A stretch of 64,000 bases of DNA from Bacteroidales bacterium UBA1680 (GCA_002320605.1 DCKG01000022.1:1-64000); one strand, 5' to 3'; shown: positions 16,186 to 24,721, counted from the first letter of the stretch. Made by a program: numbers and translations. Notes: generated by a model not told the origin, from the sequence alone.

Positions 16186-16826
16186 AATATTGAATAATAA
16201 AGGGCATCGAACTCACCTTTCTGCCATTTCTCGACGAGATATTCGGTCATCTTGTCTTCCCCTTGCGGATCGTAGTTTTTCTTCAGGTCATTCTTGAAGA
16301 TCTTTGCCACTCCTTGCCAGAAGCCAGCCATAATGCCGTTCTTGTATTGCTTTATTATTTTATAAGGAGTCTTCCCTATTTCTCGGTCTATCAGCTTGAC
16401 TAGCAGCCGTCCTTGGGAAAAGGTCATGTGGCGAAGCGGCTGCTCATAGGCATTGAACAGCTCTTTCTGCACGCTGTTTATGTATTTCTCCTTCTGTCGC
16501 CTGCTCAAGTGGTTGGCAGCCATGTAGTCGTCCGCCTCCTTGATCAGGTTTTTGGCAACCATGGCATACGGATAGACCTTGTTGAAATTGTAGACCAGTT
16601 TGTAATACTGTTTCAGCTCCTTAGAGCTGCCTCTGCCCTTCGGAAAAACCCAGACGGGATCAATCGCATCATAATAGACTGTGTCACCCTGCTCTACCCG
16701 ATAGCCCAAGTACCCGGAATTGGAGCTGCGGCCTTGACGCTTAACGTCGCCCTGGGCGGCCAGGCTGATGGTCGTCATGAGCAGGAAGCATAAAGGCAAT
16801 GAGTATGTCAGAGCGTGTCTTTTCAT
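16131..16826 (-). CDS. DUF4294 secreted protein
   Basis: The 231-residue protein has an N-terminal signal peptide and the DUF4294 hallmark GDTVYYDAIDPVWVFPKG, followed by a helical region with KEADDYMAANHLSRRQKEKYINSVQKELF. I start it at 16826 because the promoter box at 16834-16841 lies between this ATG and the other candidate at 16844. DUF4294 is a Bacteroidota family of unknown function. The C-terminal 18 codons overlap the 3' end of the lpxH-like gene on the other strand. Confidence 0.82.
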   Translation of the reverse strand: MKRHALTYSLPLCFLLMTTISLAAQGDVKRQGRSSNSGYLGYRVEQGDTVYYDAIDPVWVFPKGRGSSKELKQYYKLVYNFNKVYPYAMVAKNLIKEADDYMAANHLSRRQKEKYINSVQKELFNAYEQPLRHMTFSQGRLLVKLIDREIGKTPYKIIKQYKNGIMAGFWQGVAKIFKNDLKKNYDPQGEDKMTEYLVEKWQKGEFDALYYSIFYEMPKHPKLASAELNKK

Positions 16827-16833
16827 TCGTCGG

Positions 16834-16841
16834 CAAAAATA
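16834..16841 (-). promoter_or_regulatory. -7 box for the DUF4294 gene
   Basis: Read on the minus strand this is TATTTTTG, a match to TAnnTTTG. The predicted transcript start falls within a few bases of the ATG at 16826, so the mRNA would have almost no 5' leader. Confidence 0.6.
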
Positions 16842-16999
16842 CATATTTCCATAAATTCCATGCCATGATTTTAGGTGTCAGGCTTGCTTGTCGAAATTGC
16901 GATGAAAAATTTTTCAGTAATACTCATAATTCGCTGTAAATTACCTAGTTCATCTGTGAATTATCGTGACGAAAAACAATAATATTTTTTTAAAATATG

Positions 17000-17029
17000 T
17001 TTGTTTTACATATTTTTTTACTAAATTTG
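17000..17029 (+). promoter_or_regulatory. Strong promoter for the ribosomal protein operon
   Basis: TAAATTTG at 17022-17029 is a perfect -7 box and TTTG at 17000-17003 is the -33 element, with an 18-base spacer in a very A+T-rich stretch. The predicted leader to rplP is about 80 bases. This shows that transcription starts at rplP here. Confidence 0.75.
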
Positions 17030-17115
17030 CAGTCCCCAAAACTAAGGGTTTATAGCATATATCGCTGATTCTCAGTAGTTTAGGAAGATAAGATATTTAT
17101 TAAAGTAATACAGCA

Positions 17116-17538
17116 ATGTTACAACCAAAGAAAACCAAGTACAGAAGGGAACAAAAGAATGTGATGAAGGGTATGGCCCAGAGAGGCAACCAGCTTGCAT
17201 TCGGCTCCTTCGGACTTAAGACCCTCGAGAATTGCTGGGTGACCGCTCAGCAGATCGAGTCGGCTCGTCAGGCTATTTCGCGTTACATGAATCGTGAGGG
17301 ACAGATCTGGATTAGGATATTCCCAGTGAAGCCATTCACGAAGAAGCCTCTCGATACCCGTATGGGAAAGGGTAAAGGCGATGTTCAGGGCTATGTGGCT
17401 CCTGTAACTCCAGGGCGTATTCTTTTCGAGGCTGAGGGTGTTCCGCTCGCAGTGGCTAAAGAGGCTATGCGTCTTGCTGCCAACAAACTTCCTATTGCGA
17501 CGAAATTCGTCGTTCGCAGAGATTATGTTGAAGAATAA
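17116..17538 (+). CDS. rplP: 50S ribosomal protein L16
   Basis: The 140-residue protein has the family start MLQPKKTKYRREQK, the GTMAQRG-like block and the RMGKGKGDVQGYVAPV signature. It helps form the tRNA sites on the large subunit. It is the first gene of the operon in this window. The usual upstream neighbours rpsC, rplV, rpsS, rplB and so on are absent, and a DUF4294 gene on the other strand lies there instead. Confidence 0.98.
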   Translation: MLQPKKTKYRREQKNVMKGMAQRGNQLAFGSFGLKTLENCWVTAQQIESARQAISRYMNREGQIWIRIFPVKPFTKKPLDTRMGKGKGDVQGYVAPVTPGRILFEAEGVPLAVAKEAMRLAANKLPIATKFVVRRDYVEE

Positions 17539-17557
17539 TTAATGGAGAGATAAGAAT

Positions 17558-17758
17558 ATGAAACCAGCAGAAGTTCGCGAGATGTCGATTGCAGATTTGC
17601 ACGACCGCATCCAGGTGGAGAAGAACAGGCTTGACACTTTAAGGCTCAACCATTCAGTCTCTCCAGTGGAAAACACATCGGAATTTAAGAAAATCAGAAA
17701 GGATATCGCTCGTATGATCACTATCCTGGCTGAAAAAGAAAAGGCTCAGAAAAATTAA
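17558..17758 (+). CDS. rpmC: 50S ribosomal protein L29
   Basis: The 66-residue helical-hairpin protein (KPAEVREMSIADLHDRIQ; KKIRKDIARMITIL) lies at the exit-tunnel rim and helps recruit factors to the nascent chain. It lies between rplP and rpsQ in standard order. Confidence 0.97.
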   Translation: MKPAEVREMSIADLHDRIQVEKNRLDTLRLNHSVSPVENTSEFKKIRKDIARMITILAEKEKAQKN

Positions 17759-17763
17759 AGCTT

Positions 17764-18018
17764 ATGGAAAGGAATCTTCGTAAGGAAAGAATCGGGACAG
17801 TGGTCAGCAACAAGATGGATAAGACCATCGTGGTTGCAGTCGAGACTAAGAAATCTCACCCTCTCTACGGGAAATTCATCAACAAGACCACCAAGTTCGT
17901 CGCGCAGGACGACAAGAACGAATGCGACGAAGGCGATAAGGTGCTCATTATGGAAACCCGCCCTCTCAGCAAGACTAAGAGATGGAGATTAGTTAAAATC
18001 GTAGAAAAAGTTAAGTAA
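17764..18018 (+). CDS. rpsQ: 30S ribosomal protein S17
   Basis: The 84-residue OB-fold protein has the blocks RIGTVVSNKMDKTIVV and HPLYGKFI, and the METRPLSKTKRWRLV end. It is a primary 16S rRNA binder. It starts 5 bases after rpmC and ends 2 bases before rplN. Confidence 0.98.
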   Translation: MERNLRKERIGTVVSNKMDKTIVVAVETKKSHPLYGKFINKTTKFVAQDDKNECDEGDKVLIMETRPLSKTKRWRLVKIVEKVK

Positions 18019-18020
18019 TC

Positions 18021-18386
18021 ATGATACAGCAGGAAACACGTTTACAGGTGGCCGACAACAGCGGAGCAAAGGAAGTTCTCTGCATCCGCGTGCTTGGAGG
18101 CACACACCATAGATATGCGACAGTAGGCGACCAGATCGTCGTTGCTGTTGAGAGCGCTGTCCCTGGCGGTGACGCTAAGAAAGGCACCGTCTCTAAGGCA
18201 GTCGTAGTGCGTACAAAAAAAGAGGTTCGCAGACCAGACGGTTCATACATCCGTTTCGATGACAATGCTTGTGTCCTTTTGAATAACGCAGGCGAGCTTC
18301 GCGGAACGCGTATTTTCGGTCCGGTGGCAAGGGAGCTGCGTGAGCGCTTCATGAAAATCGTTTCTCTGGCACCTGAGGTTCTTTAA
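18021..18386 (+). CDS. rplN: 50S ribosomal protein L14
   Basis: The 121-residue protein begins MIQQETRLQVADNSGAKEV and carries the RRPDGSYIRFDDNACVLL and GTRIFGPVARELR blocks. It sits at the subunit interface. Standard length and order. Confidence 0.98.
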   Translation: MIQQETRLQVADNSGAKEVLCIRVLGGTHHRYATVGDQIVVAVESAVPGGDAKKGTVSKAVVVRTKKEVRRPDGSYIRFDDNACVLLNNAGELRGTRIFGPVARELRERFMKIVSLAPEVL

Positions 18387-18398
18387 TATTTTGCGATT

Positions 18399-18731
18399 AT
18401 GAAAAAGTTTCACATAAAGAAAGGCGACACGGTTTACGTAAACGCTGGAAATGACAAGGGTACAACCGGGAAAGTTCTATCCGTCCTTCGTGACAAGGAT
18501 CGTGTCATCGTGGAAGGTGTCAACATGGTCAGCAAGCACACCAAACCAAATGCAAAGCAGCCTCAGGGCGGCATCATCAAACAGGAAGGCAGCATTCACA
18601 TTTCAAACGTGCAGCTTCTGGATCCTGCGAAAAGCACTGCTCAGAAGCCAGTGCCTACAAGAGTTGGCTATAAGTTCGTAGACGGGAAGAAGATCCGCTA
18701 CGCCAAGAAATCAGGAGAGGAGATAAAGTAA
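18399..18731 (+). CDS. rplX: 50S ribosomal protein L24
   Basis: The 110-residue protein has an N-terminal KOW motif (KGDTVYVNAGNDKGTTGKVL) and the VEGVNMVSKHTKPN block. It starts assembly of the large subunit. It lies one base upstream of rplE. Confidence 0.97.
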   Translation: MKKFHIKKGDTVYVNAGNDKGTTGKVLSVLRDKDRVIVEGVNMVSKHTKPNAKQPQGGIIKQEGSIHISNVQLLDPAKSTAQKPVPTRVGYKFVDGKKIRYAKKSGEEIK

Positions 18732-18732
18732 T

Positions 18733-19338
18733 ATGGCAAAGAAAGCTACAGCAAAGAAACCAGCGGCAGAACAGGTTCTGCCAAAGGGATATGTCCCAAC
18801 CCTCAAGAAGGTATATAGGGAAGAGATTGTTCCGAAGCTCATGAAGCAGTTCTCTTACACTTCAGTCATGCAGTGCCCTAAGCTTGAGAAAATCACTATC
18901 AACGAGGGCATAGGCGAGGCTACTCAGGACAAGAAACTTGTTGAGGAGGCAGCAGAAGAACTCGCGCTCATAGTGGGTCAGAAACCTATCCTGACATATT
19001 CAAAGAAAGACGTTTCTAACTTCAAGCTCCGTAAGGGCATGCCTATCGGAGTGAAAGTTACTCTCCGTAGCGTGAAGATGTACGAGTTTCTTGAGAGGCT
19101 CGTCAGGGTTTCGCTACCTCGTATCAGGGACTTCAACGGAATCGCTGAGAAGATGGACGGCCAGGGCAACTACACCCTCGGTCTGAAAGAACAGATCATC
19201 TTCCCAGAGGTTGACATAGACAAGAACCCAAGAATCCATGGCATGGAAATCACTTTCGTGACTACTGCCAAGACTGATGAGGAGGCGCACGCTCTTCTCG
19301 CCGAGTTCGGTCTGCCATTCAAGAAACATAATAATTAA
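18733..19338 (+). CDS. rplE: 50S ribosomal protein L5
   Basis: The 201-residue protein binds 5S rRNA. The core matches the family (VMQCPKLEKITINEGIGEA; GQKPILTYSKKDVSNFKLRKGMPIG; GMEITFVTTAKTDEEA). About 20 extra residues at the N-terminus are rich in Lys and Ala (MAKKATAKKPAAEQ), beyond the roughly 180 residues of most members. The start abuts rplX. Confidence 0.97.
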   Translation: MAKKATAKKPAAEQVLPKGYVPTLKKVYREEIVPKLMKQFSYTSVMQCPKLEKITINEGIGEATQDKKLVEEAAEELALIVGQKPILTYSKKDVSNFKLRKGMPIGVKVTLRSVKMYEFLERLVRVSLPRIRDFNGIAEKMDGQGNYTLGLKEQIIFPEVDIDKNPRIHGMEITFVTTAKTDEEAHALLAEFGLPFKKHNN

Positions 19339-19343
19339 AGAAT

Positions 19344-19613
19344 ATGGCAAAAGAATCAATGAAGGCTCGCGAAGTAAAACGCGAAAAACTGGTTGCTAAA
19401 TATGCCGAGAAGAGGAAAGCTCTTAAAGAGGCAGGTGACTGGGCAGCACTTGACAAGCTCCCTAAGAATTCATCAAGGGTGCGCCTGCATAATCGCTGCT
19501 CTCTGACCGGTCGTCCGAAAGGATACATGAGGGCTTTCGGCCTCAGCAGGATTCAGTTCCGTGAGATGGCCAGCAATGGCCTCATCCCGGGTGTTAAGAA
19601 AGCCAGCTGGTAG
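19344..19613 (+). CDS. rpsN: 30S ribosomal protein S14, zinc-free form
   Basis: The 89-residue protein ends in the NRCSLTGRPKGYMRAFGLSRI and GLIPGVKKASW blocks. Only one cysteine is visible, so the C-x2-C zinc ribbon of the short form is absent; this is the long zinc-free type. It lies between rplE and rpsH. Confidence 0.97.
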   Translation: MAKESMKAREVKREKLVAKYAEKRKALKEAGDWAALDKLPKNSSRVRLHNRCSLTGRPKGYMRAFGLSRIQFREMASNGLIPGVKKASW

Positions 19614-19677
19614 AAAATATATTAACAATCGGATATCGGGCGCCTTGGCGGCGTCGATCTACAAAAAAATTAAAATC

Positions 19678-20073
19678 ATGACTGATCCAATTGCAGATTA
19701 TCTTACAAGAATTCGCAATGCTTATTCTGCCGGAAAGAGAGTGGTGGAAATCCCTTCTTCTAAGATGAAAGAGGCCATCACGAAGATTCTTTTCGACGAG
19801 GGTTACATCCTCAGCTACAAGATCGTTGAGGGTCACCCGTTCAACACTATCAAGATCGCTCTGAAGTATCATCCTCAGACCAAAATGGCCGCTATCAAGA
19901 AGATTGAGCGCGTGTCTACTCCTGGTCTCCGCGTTTATGCTTCAGTGGACAATATTCCACGTGTTCTGAACGGTCTTGGAATAGCTATCCTCTCTACGTC
20001 GAAAGGAGTCATCACTGACAAGGCAGCTAAGACAGAGAACGTCGGCGGCGAAGTTGTGTGCTATGTATATTAA
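19678..20073 (+). CDS. rpsH: 30S ribosomal protein S8
   Basis: The 131-residue protein starts at the ATG at 19678 (MTDPIADYLTRIRNAY), the conserved family start; the frame is open further upstream to 19561 but that part overlaps rpsN and is not conserved. The end has the GVITDKAAKTENVGGEVVCYVY block. It binds the 16S rRNA central domain. A 64-base gap separates it from rpsN, the widest between ribosomal genes here. Confidence 0.98.
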   Translation: MTDPIADYLTRIRNAYSAGKRVVEIPSSKMKEAITKILFDEGYILSYKIVEGHPFNTIKIALKYHPQTKMAAIKKIERVSTPGLRVYASVDNIPRVLNGLGIAILSTSKGVITDKAAKTENVGGEVVCYVY

Positions 20074-20090
20074 TTTAAAAAGAATCAATA

Positions 20091-20651
20091 ATGTCACGAA
20101 TTGGTAAATTGCCTGTAAGCCTTCCGGACAAGGTGAGCGTAGAGCTTCTCCCTGGCAACGTTGTGAAGGTTAAAGGACCTCTTGGCGAACTGTCCCAGAA
20201 AGTAGATCCGGACATCAAAGTCACCATCGAGGATAATGAAATTAAATTCGAGCGTCCTACTAATCAGCCAAGGCATCGTTCCATGCATGGCCTGTACCGT
20301 GCGCTCGTGCATAACATGGTCGTAGGCGTTTCAACAGGCTACGAGAAAAAACAGGAACTGGTCGGCGTCGGATATCGCGTGTCCGTTCAGGGTCAGATTC
20401 TTACCTTCTCCCTGGGATATTCGCATGATATTCAGCTGATGCTCGCTCCTGAGATTAAGGCAGAAGTTCCTGATGTGAAGAAGGGAGAGAATCCTGTTCT
20501 GGTGCTGAAGAGCATCGACAAGCAGCTTCTCGGTGAGGTTGCAGCAAAGATTCGTTCATTCCGCAGGCCTGAACCTTACAAGGGCAAGGGTATTAAGTTC
20601 GCTGGCGAGCAGCTTCGTCGCAAGGCTGGCAAGACAGCTGCGGCTAAATAA
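20091..20651 (+). CDS. rplF: 50S ribosomal protein L6
   Basis: The 186-residue protein has two copies of the L6 fold; MSRIGKLPVSLP and the PEPYKGKGIKFAGEQLRRKAGK end are diagnostic. It lies near the factor-binding site. Standard length and order. Confidence 0.98.
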   Translation: MSRIGKLPVSLPDKVSVELLPGNVVKVKGPLGELSQKVDPDIKVTIEDNEIKFERPTNQPRHRSMHGLYRALVHNMVVGVSTGYEKKQELVGVGYRVSVQGQILTFSLGYSHDIQLMLAPEIKAEVPDVKKGENPVLVLKSIDKQLLGEVAAKIRSFRRPEPYKGKGIKFAGEQLRRKAGKTAAAK

Positions 20652-20666
20652 TGGAGGACCTAGATT

Positions 20667-21029
20667 ATGGCATTGAATAAAACAGAAAGAAGACAAAGAA
20701 TCCACTACCGCATTCGCAAGCATGTGAATGGGACTGCCGAGAGACCGAGAATGGTCGTATTCCGCAGCAACAAGTACATCTATGTACAGGTCGTGGATGA
20801 TGTGAAAGGAGTAACCCTCGTTGCAGCTGCATCCAATGATAAAAGTCTTGCCGCTGAATGCAAAGGCAAGAATGGAATCGATGCTGCTGCCATCGTAGGA
20901 AAAGCTATTGCGGAGCGTGCGAAAGAAAAAGGCATCACTACCGTATCTTTCGACCGCGGAGGCTATCTCTATCATGGCAGAGTTAAAAGTTTGGCAGATG
21001 CCGCCCGTGAAGGTGGCCTTATTTTCTAA
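20667..21029 (+). CDS. rplR: 50S ribosomal protein L18
   Basis: The 120-residue 5S rRNA-binding protein has the blocks RIRKHVNGTAERPRMVVFRS and VSFDRGGYLYHGRVKSLADAAREGGL. A GGAGG sequence about 12 bases before the start is an unusually good ribosome-binding site for this phylum. Confidence 0.98.
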   Translation: MALNKTERRQRIHYRIRKHVNGTAERPRMVVFRSNKYIYVQVVDDVKGVTLVAAASNDKSLAAECKGKNGIDAAAIVGKAIAERAKEKGITTVSFDRGGYLYHGRVKSLADAAREGGLIF

Positions 21030-21034
21030 AGACT

Positions 21035-21553
21035 ATGGCAAATACGAACGTAAAAAGAGTTAAGACATCTGATCTTGAATTAAAAGACAGACTGGTCGCC
21101 ATTGAAAGGGTGACCAAGGTCACCAAAGGAGGACGTCACTTCCGTTTTGCAGCCATCGTGGTCGTAGGAGATGAGAATGGCGTTGTAGGTTATGGTCTTG
21201 GAAAAGCAAATGAGGTCACGGCCGCAATCGCTAAGGGAGTTGAGGATGCTAAGAAGAATCTGGTTAAGATTCCTATCATCAACACCACTATCCCTCACGA
21301 GCAGGAGACTAAATTCGGAGGTTCCGTCGTGTTCATGAAACCAGCCGCTCCTGGTACCGGCGTCAAGGCCGGTGGAGCCATGCGTGCTGTGTTCGAGTCC
21401 GCGGGCATACAGAATGTGCTCGCTAAATCTAAGGGTTCATCCAACCCTCACAACTTGGTTAAGGCCACTGTCAAAGCTCTGACCGAGATGAGGGACGCAT
21501 ACACTGTGGCTGGGCTTCGCGGAGTTCCTATGAGCAAGGTATTTAACGGATAG
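21035..21553 (+). CDS. rpsE: 30S ribosomal protein S5
   Basis: The 172-residue protein has the double-stranded RNA-binding fold with GGRHFRFAAIVVVGDENGVVGYGLGKANE and GVKAGGAMRAVFESAGI. It acts in decoding accuracy. Standard order after rplR. Confidence 0.98.
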   Translation: MANTNVKRVKTSDLELKDRLVAIERVTKVTKGGRHFRFAAIVVVGDENGVVGYGLGKANEVTAAIAKGVEDAKKNLVKIPIINTTIPHEQETKFGGSVVFMKPAAPGTGVKAGGAMRAVFESAGIQNVLAKSKGSSNPHNLVKATVKALTEMRDAYTVAGLRGVPMSKVFNG

Positions 21554-21564
21554 GAGGCACAGAT

Positions 21565-21747
21565 ATGACAAAACTAAGAATCACTCAGATAAAGAGCAGA
21601 AGCGGACTGGATAAGAGGCAGATCGCAAATCTTAGGTCTCTCGGTCTTCGTCGTATCAGGCATACCGTTGAGGTAGAAAAGACGCCTGTTTCAGAAGGCA
21701 TGGTAAGAAAAGTCCAGCATGTGGTTGTAGTTGAAGAAATAAATTAG
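21565..21747 (+). CDS. rpmD: 50S ribosomal protein L30
   Basis: The 60-residue protein has the family blocks ITQIKSRSGLDKRQIANLRSLGLRRIRHTVE. AGGAGG lies 9 bases before the start. It is a small late-assembly protein, in standard order between rpsE and rplO. Confidence 0.97.
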   Translation: MTKLRITQIKSRSGLDKRQIANLRSLGLRRIRHTVEVEKTPVSEGMVRKVQHVVVVEEIN

Positions 21748-21759
21748 GAGGACTAAGAA

Positions 21760-22212
21760 ATGAAATTGCATAACTTAAAGCCAGCAAAAGGCGCTACGCA
21801 TTCAAGAAAACGCGTAGGGCGTGGTGAGGGTTCAGGCCACGGCGGGACATCGACCCGTGGAATGAACGGCGCCAAGCAGCGTTCAGGATACGAGCACAAG
21901 ATAGGATTTGAAGGAGGTCAGATGCCTATTCAGAGGCGTCTTCCTAAATTCGGGTTCAAGAATCCAACAAGAATCGAATATCAGCCAGTGAACGTTTCTG
22001 CCCTGCAGGCTCTTTCAGAGAAGATCGGTAAAACCGAACTTGGTCTCGAGGACATCAAGGCTGCAGGTCTCGCTGACAAGAAGAGCCTCGTGAAGGTTCT
22101 GGGCAACGGCGAGGTGAATGCAGCTCTCAATGTGACGGCTGATGCCTTTAGCGCTTCGGCTATCTCGAAACTTGAGGCAGCAGGCGGAAAGGCTAACGTA
22201 ATCGGCAAGTAA
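21760..22212 (+). CDS. rplO: 50S ribosomal protein L15
   Basis: The 150-residue protein has the Gly/Arg-rich N-terminal arm (KRVGRGEGSGHGGTSTRGMNG) and the FEGGQMPIQRRLPKFGF block. AGGAGG lies 9 bases upstream of the start. It lies directly before secY, as in most bacteria. Confidence 0.98.
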   Translation: MKLHNLKPAKGATHSRKRVGRGEGSGHGGTSTRGMNGAKQRSGYEHKIGFEGGQMPIQRRLPKFGFKNPTRIEYQPVNVSALQALSEKIGKTELGLEDIKAAGLADKKSLVKVLGNGEVNAALNVTADAFSASAISKLEAAGGKANVIGK

Positions 22213-22214
22213 CG

Positions 22215-23555
22215 ATGAAGAAATTTATAGAGACTATAAAGAATATATTCAAGATAGAAGAGCTCCGCAAGAGGCTCGGCTACACCTTGGCGCTGATCCT
22301 TGTCTACAGGCTCGGATGCTTCATCGTGATGCCTGGCATCGACACGCAGATGCTTGCTCAGCTCCAGACGACGACTCAGGAAGGTCTCGTCGGTCTCTTG
22401 AATATGTTCTCCGGAGGTGCGTTCGGTAACGCCTCAGTGTTCGCGCTGGGCGTCATGCCGTACATCTCCGCATCCATCGTCATCCAGCTTCTAGGAATGT
22501 TCGTTCCGTACTTCAAGAAGCTGCAGTACGAAGGTGAGAGCGGCCGTAGGAAGATGAATCAGATCACAAGGTACTTGACTGTGCTGATTCTCTGCATCCA
22601 GGGCCCTGCTTACATAGCATCTATTCACAGCCAGATTCCAGGAGCGGCATTCACGGCCGTGACTCAGCTGGGCTGGAGCAACTTCACGTTCAACTTGGTC
22701 GCCACTATCATTCTGATGGCCGGCTCTATGTTCGTGATGTGGCTGGGCGAAAGAATCACCGACAGAGGAATCGGGAATGGTATTTCCCTCCTCATCATGA
22801 TTGGTATCGTCGCTCGCCTGCCTTTCGCTCTTGTTGCTGAAATGGGTACGAAACTCAACTCTACGACAGGTGGTGGTGCGATTGCCCTCATCGTGGAGTT
22901 AATACTCTGGTTCTTCGTCATCGTCGCTACGATTGCCCTCGTGCAGGGTGTCAGGAAAGTTCCTGTGCAGTACGCAAAGAGAGTGGTCGGCAACAGGCAA
23001 TACGGCGGAGTTCGTCAGTATATTCCTTTGAAGATCAATGCCGCCGGCGTGATGCCTATCATCTTCGCTCAGGCGCTGATGCTCTTCCCGCTCCTCTTCT
23101 CTCGCTTCGATGCGACCAGAGGTCTTGCGGCTACGTTAAGTAACTACACCGGATTCTGGTATAACTTCATATTCGGCATGTTAGTCATCATATTCACTTA
23201 CTTCTATACGGCTGTCACTGTGAATCCGCAGATGATGGCTGAGGATATGAAGAAGAACGGTGGTTTCATTCCTGGCGTAAAGCCTGGCAAGGCCACGATG
23301 AATTATCTTGATTCCATCATGTCGAAAGTTACTCTTCCAGGCTCCATATTCCTAGCCATCATCGCCATCCTTCCTGCGTTCGCAAGAATTCTTGGAGTGA
23401 ATGACCAGTTCGCAAGTTTCTTCGGCGGCACTTCGCTGTTGATCCTTGTGGGTGTGCTGCTTGATACTCTTCAGCAGATTGAGAGTTACCTCCTGATGCG
23501 TCACTACGACGGTCTCATGAAGACTGGTCGCCTGAGCGGACGTTCTGGAATGTAA
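22215..23555 (+). CDS. secY: Protein translocase subunit SecY
   Basis: The 446-residue, ten-helix inner-membrane protein forms the Sec export channel. The family signatures are GGAFGNASVFALGVMPYISASIVIQLL (plug and second helix) and QYGGVRQYIPLKINAAGVMPIIFA (cytoplasmic loop). It starts 2 bases after rplO and is cotranscribed with it, as is usual. Confidence 0.98.
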   Translation: MKKFIETIKNIFKIEELRKRLGYTLALILVYRLGCFIVMPGIDTQMLAQLQTTTQEGLVGLLNMFSGGAFGNASVFALGVMPYISASIVIQLLGMFVPYFKKLQYEGESGRRKMNQITRYLTVLILCIQGPAYIASIHSQIPGAAFTAVTQLGWSNFTFNLVATIILMAGSMFVMWLGERITDRGIGNGISLLIMIGIVARLPFALVAEMGTKLNSTTGGGAIALIVELILWFFVIVATIALVQGVRKVPVQYAKRVVGNRQYGGVRQYIPLKINAAGVMPIIFAQALMLFPLLFSRFDATRGLAATLSNYTGFWYNFIFGMLVIIFTYFYTAVTVNPQMMAEDMKKNGGFIPGVKPGKATMNYLDSIMSKVTLPGSIFLAIIAILPAFARILGVNDQFASFFGGTSLLILVGVLLDTLQQIESYLLMRHYDGLMKTGRLSGRSGM

Positions 23556-23584
23556 TATATTAATATATTGATAATTTAAGATTG

Positions 23585-24361
23585 ATGGTCAAACCAAAAA
23601 CAGAAGAAGAGATAGCGCTGCTGCGCGAAAATGCCATTCTTGTATCGAAGACGTTGGCAGAAGTCGGTAAGGCAGTCGCTCCTGGTGTGACAACCGCGAG
23701 GTTGAATGAGGTGGCTGAGACTTTTATCCGCGACCACGGCGCTGTTCCAAGCTTCTTAGGTTTTGAAGGTTTTCCCGCAGCTATCTGTGCTTCGGTAAAC
23801 GATGTCGTGGTGCACGGTTTTCCATCGGACTACGCCCTGAGAGAAGGGGACATCGTAACTGCCGACATAGGTACGTTATACAAGGGGTACAACGGTGACT
23901 CCGCTTACACATTCCCTGTCGGGGAGGTGGATCCGGAGACTCGCAAGCTTCTGGATGTGACGAAGGCTTCGCTCTACAAAGGGATTGAAGCGGCTGTGGC
24001 AGGCAATCGTACTGGCGATATCGGATACGCGGTGCAGTCGTATGCTGAATCTTTCGGATTCTCCGTCGTTCGCGAGCTGGAAGGCCACGGACTCGGCAAG
24101 GAGATGCACGAAGAGCCTGGCGTTCCCAATTACGGGCGCAGGGGTCACGGGTGCAGGCTTGTCGATGGGATGGTGATCTGCATAGAGCCGATGATCAACG
24201 CTGGCGGCAGAGGGGTTTACCTAGCCAGGAATGGCTGGGCAGTCCACACTGCAGACCACAAGAATTCGGCGCATTTCGAGCTTACGGTTGTTGTCCGTAA
24301 AGGCAGGGCCGAGCAACTGTCAACCTTTGATTATATAGAAAAAAGTACTGTTAATTTTTAA
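23585..24361 (+). CDS. map: Methionine aminopeptidase type I
   Basis: The 258-residue pita-bread-fold enzyme removes the first Met from new proteins. Metal ligands are visible in VTADIGTLYKGYNGDSAYTF (two Asp), in the GHGLGKEMHEEP block (His), and in CIEPMINAGG and AHFELTVV (two Glu). I start at the ATG at 23585; a TTG directly before it (23582) is the only upstream alternative. It lies between secY and infA, a common order. Confidence 0.97.
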   Translation: MVKPKTEEEIALLRENAILVSKTLAEVGKAVAPGVTTARLNEVAETFIRDHGAVPSFLGFEGFPAAICASVNDVVVHGFPSDYALREGDIVTADIGTLYKGYNGDSAYTFPVGEVDPETRKLLDVTKASLYKGIEAAVAGNRTGDIGYAVQSYAESFGFSVVRELEGHGLGKEMHEEPGVPNYGRRGHGCRLVDGMVICIEPMINAGGRGVYLARNGWAVHTADHKNSAHFELTVVVRKGRAEQLSTFDYIEKSTVNF

Positions 24362-24373
24362 AGCGAGGTTTCA

Positions 24374-24592
24374 ATGTCCAAGCAAGTAGCAATCGAACAA
24401 GACGGAAAGGTCATAGAGACTCTTCCAAACGCCATGTTCAAGGTGGAGCTTGATAACGGTCACGTTCTGCTCTGCAACATTTCCGGAAAGATGAGAATGA
24501 ATTTCATTCACATCCTCCTCGGTGACAAGGTGAGGGTTGAGATCTCACCTTACGATTTGACAAAGGGTAGGATATCCTTCAGGTACAAATAA
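24374..24592 (+). CDS. infA: Translation initiation factor IF-1
   Basis: The 72-residue OB-fold protein has EQDGKVIETLPNAMFKVELDNGHVLLC and KMRMNFIHILLGDKVRVEISPYDLTKGRI. It binds the A site during initiation. Standard place between map and rpmJ. Confidence 0.98.
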   Translation: MSKQVAIEQDGKVIETLPNAMFKVELDNGHVLLCNISGKMRMNFIHILLGDKVRVEISPYDLTKGRISFRYK

Positions 24593-24604
24593 AATTTTCG
24601 AGAT

Positions 24605-24721
24605 ATGAAAGTCAAGACATCCATCAAAAAGCGTAGCGATGATTGCAAGATCGTCCGTCGCAAAGGGCATCTCTACGTAATCTGCAAGAAGACCCCTAAA
24701 TTCAAGATGCGTCAGGGATAA
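24605..24721 (+). CDS. rpmJ: 50S ribosomal protein L36
   Basis: The short 38-residue gene reads MKVKTSIKKRSDDCKIVRRKG followed by HLYVICKKTPKFKMRQG. It matches L36 in place and sequence. Of the four zinc ligands in the usual C-x2-C-x12-C-x4-H form, the first Cys is Ser and the final His is absent, so the zinc site is broken. The start is 12 bases after infA. The end and the MRQG tail are conserved. Confidence 0.95.
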   Translation: MKVKTSIKKRSDDCKIVRRKGHLYVICKKTPKFKMRQG

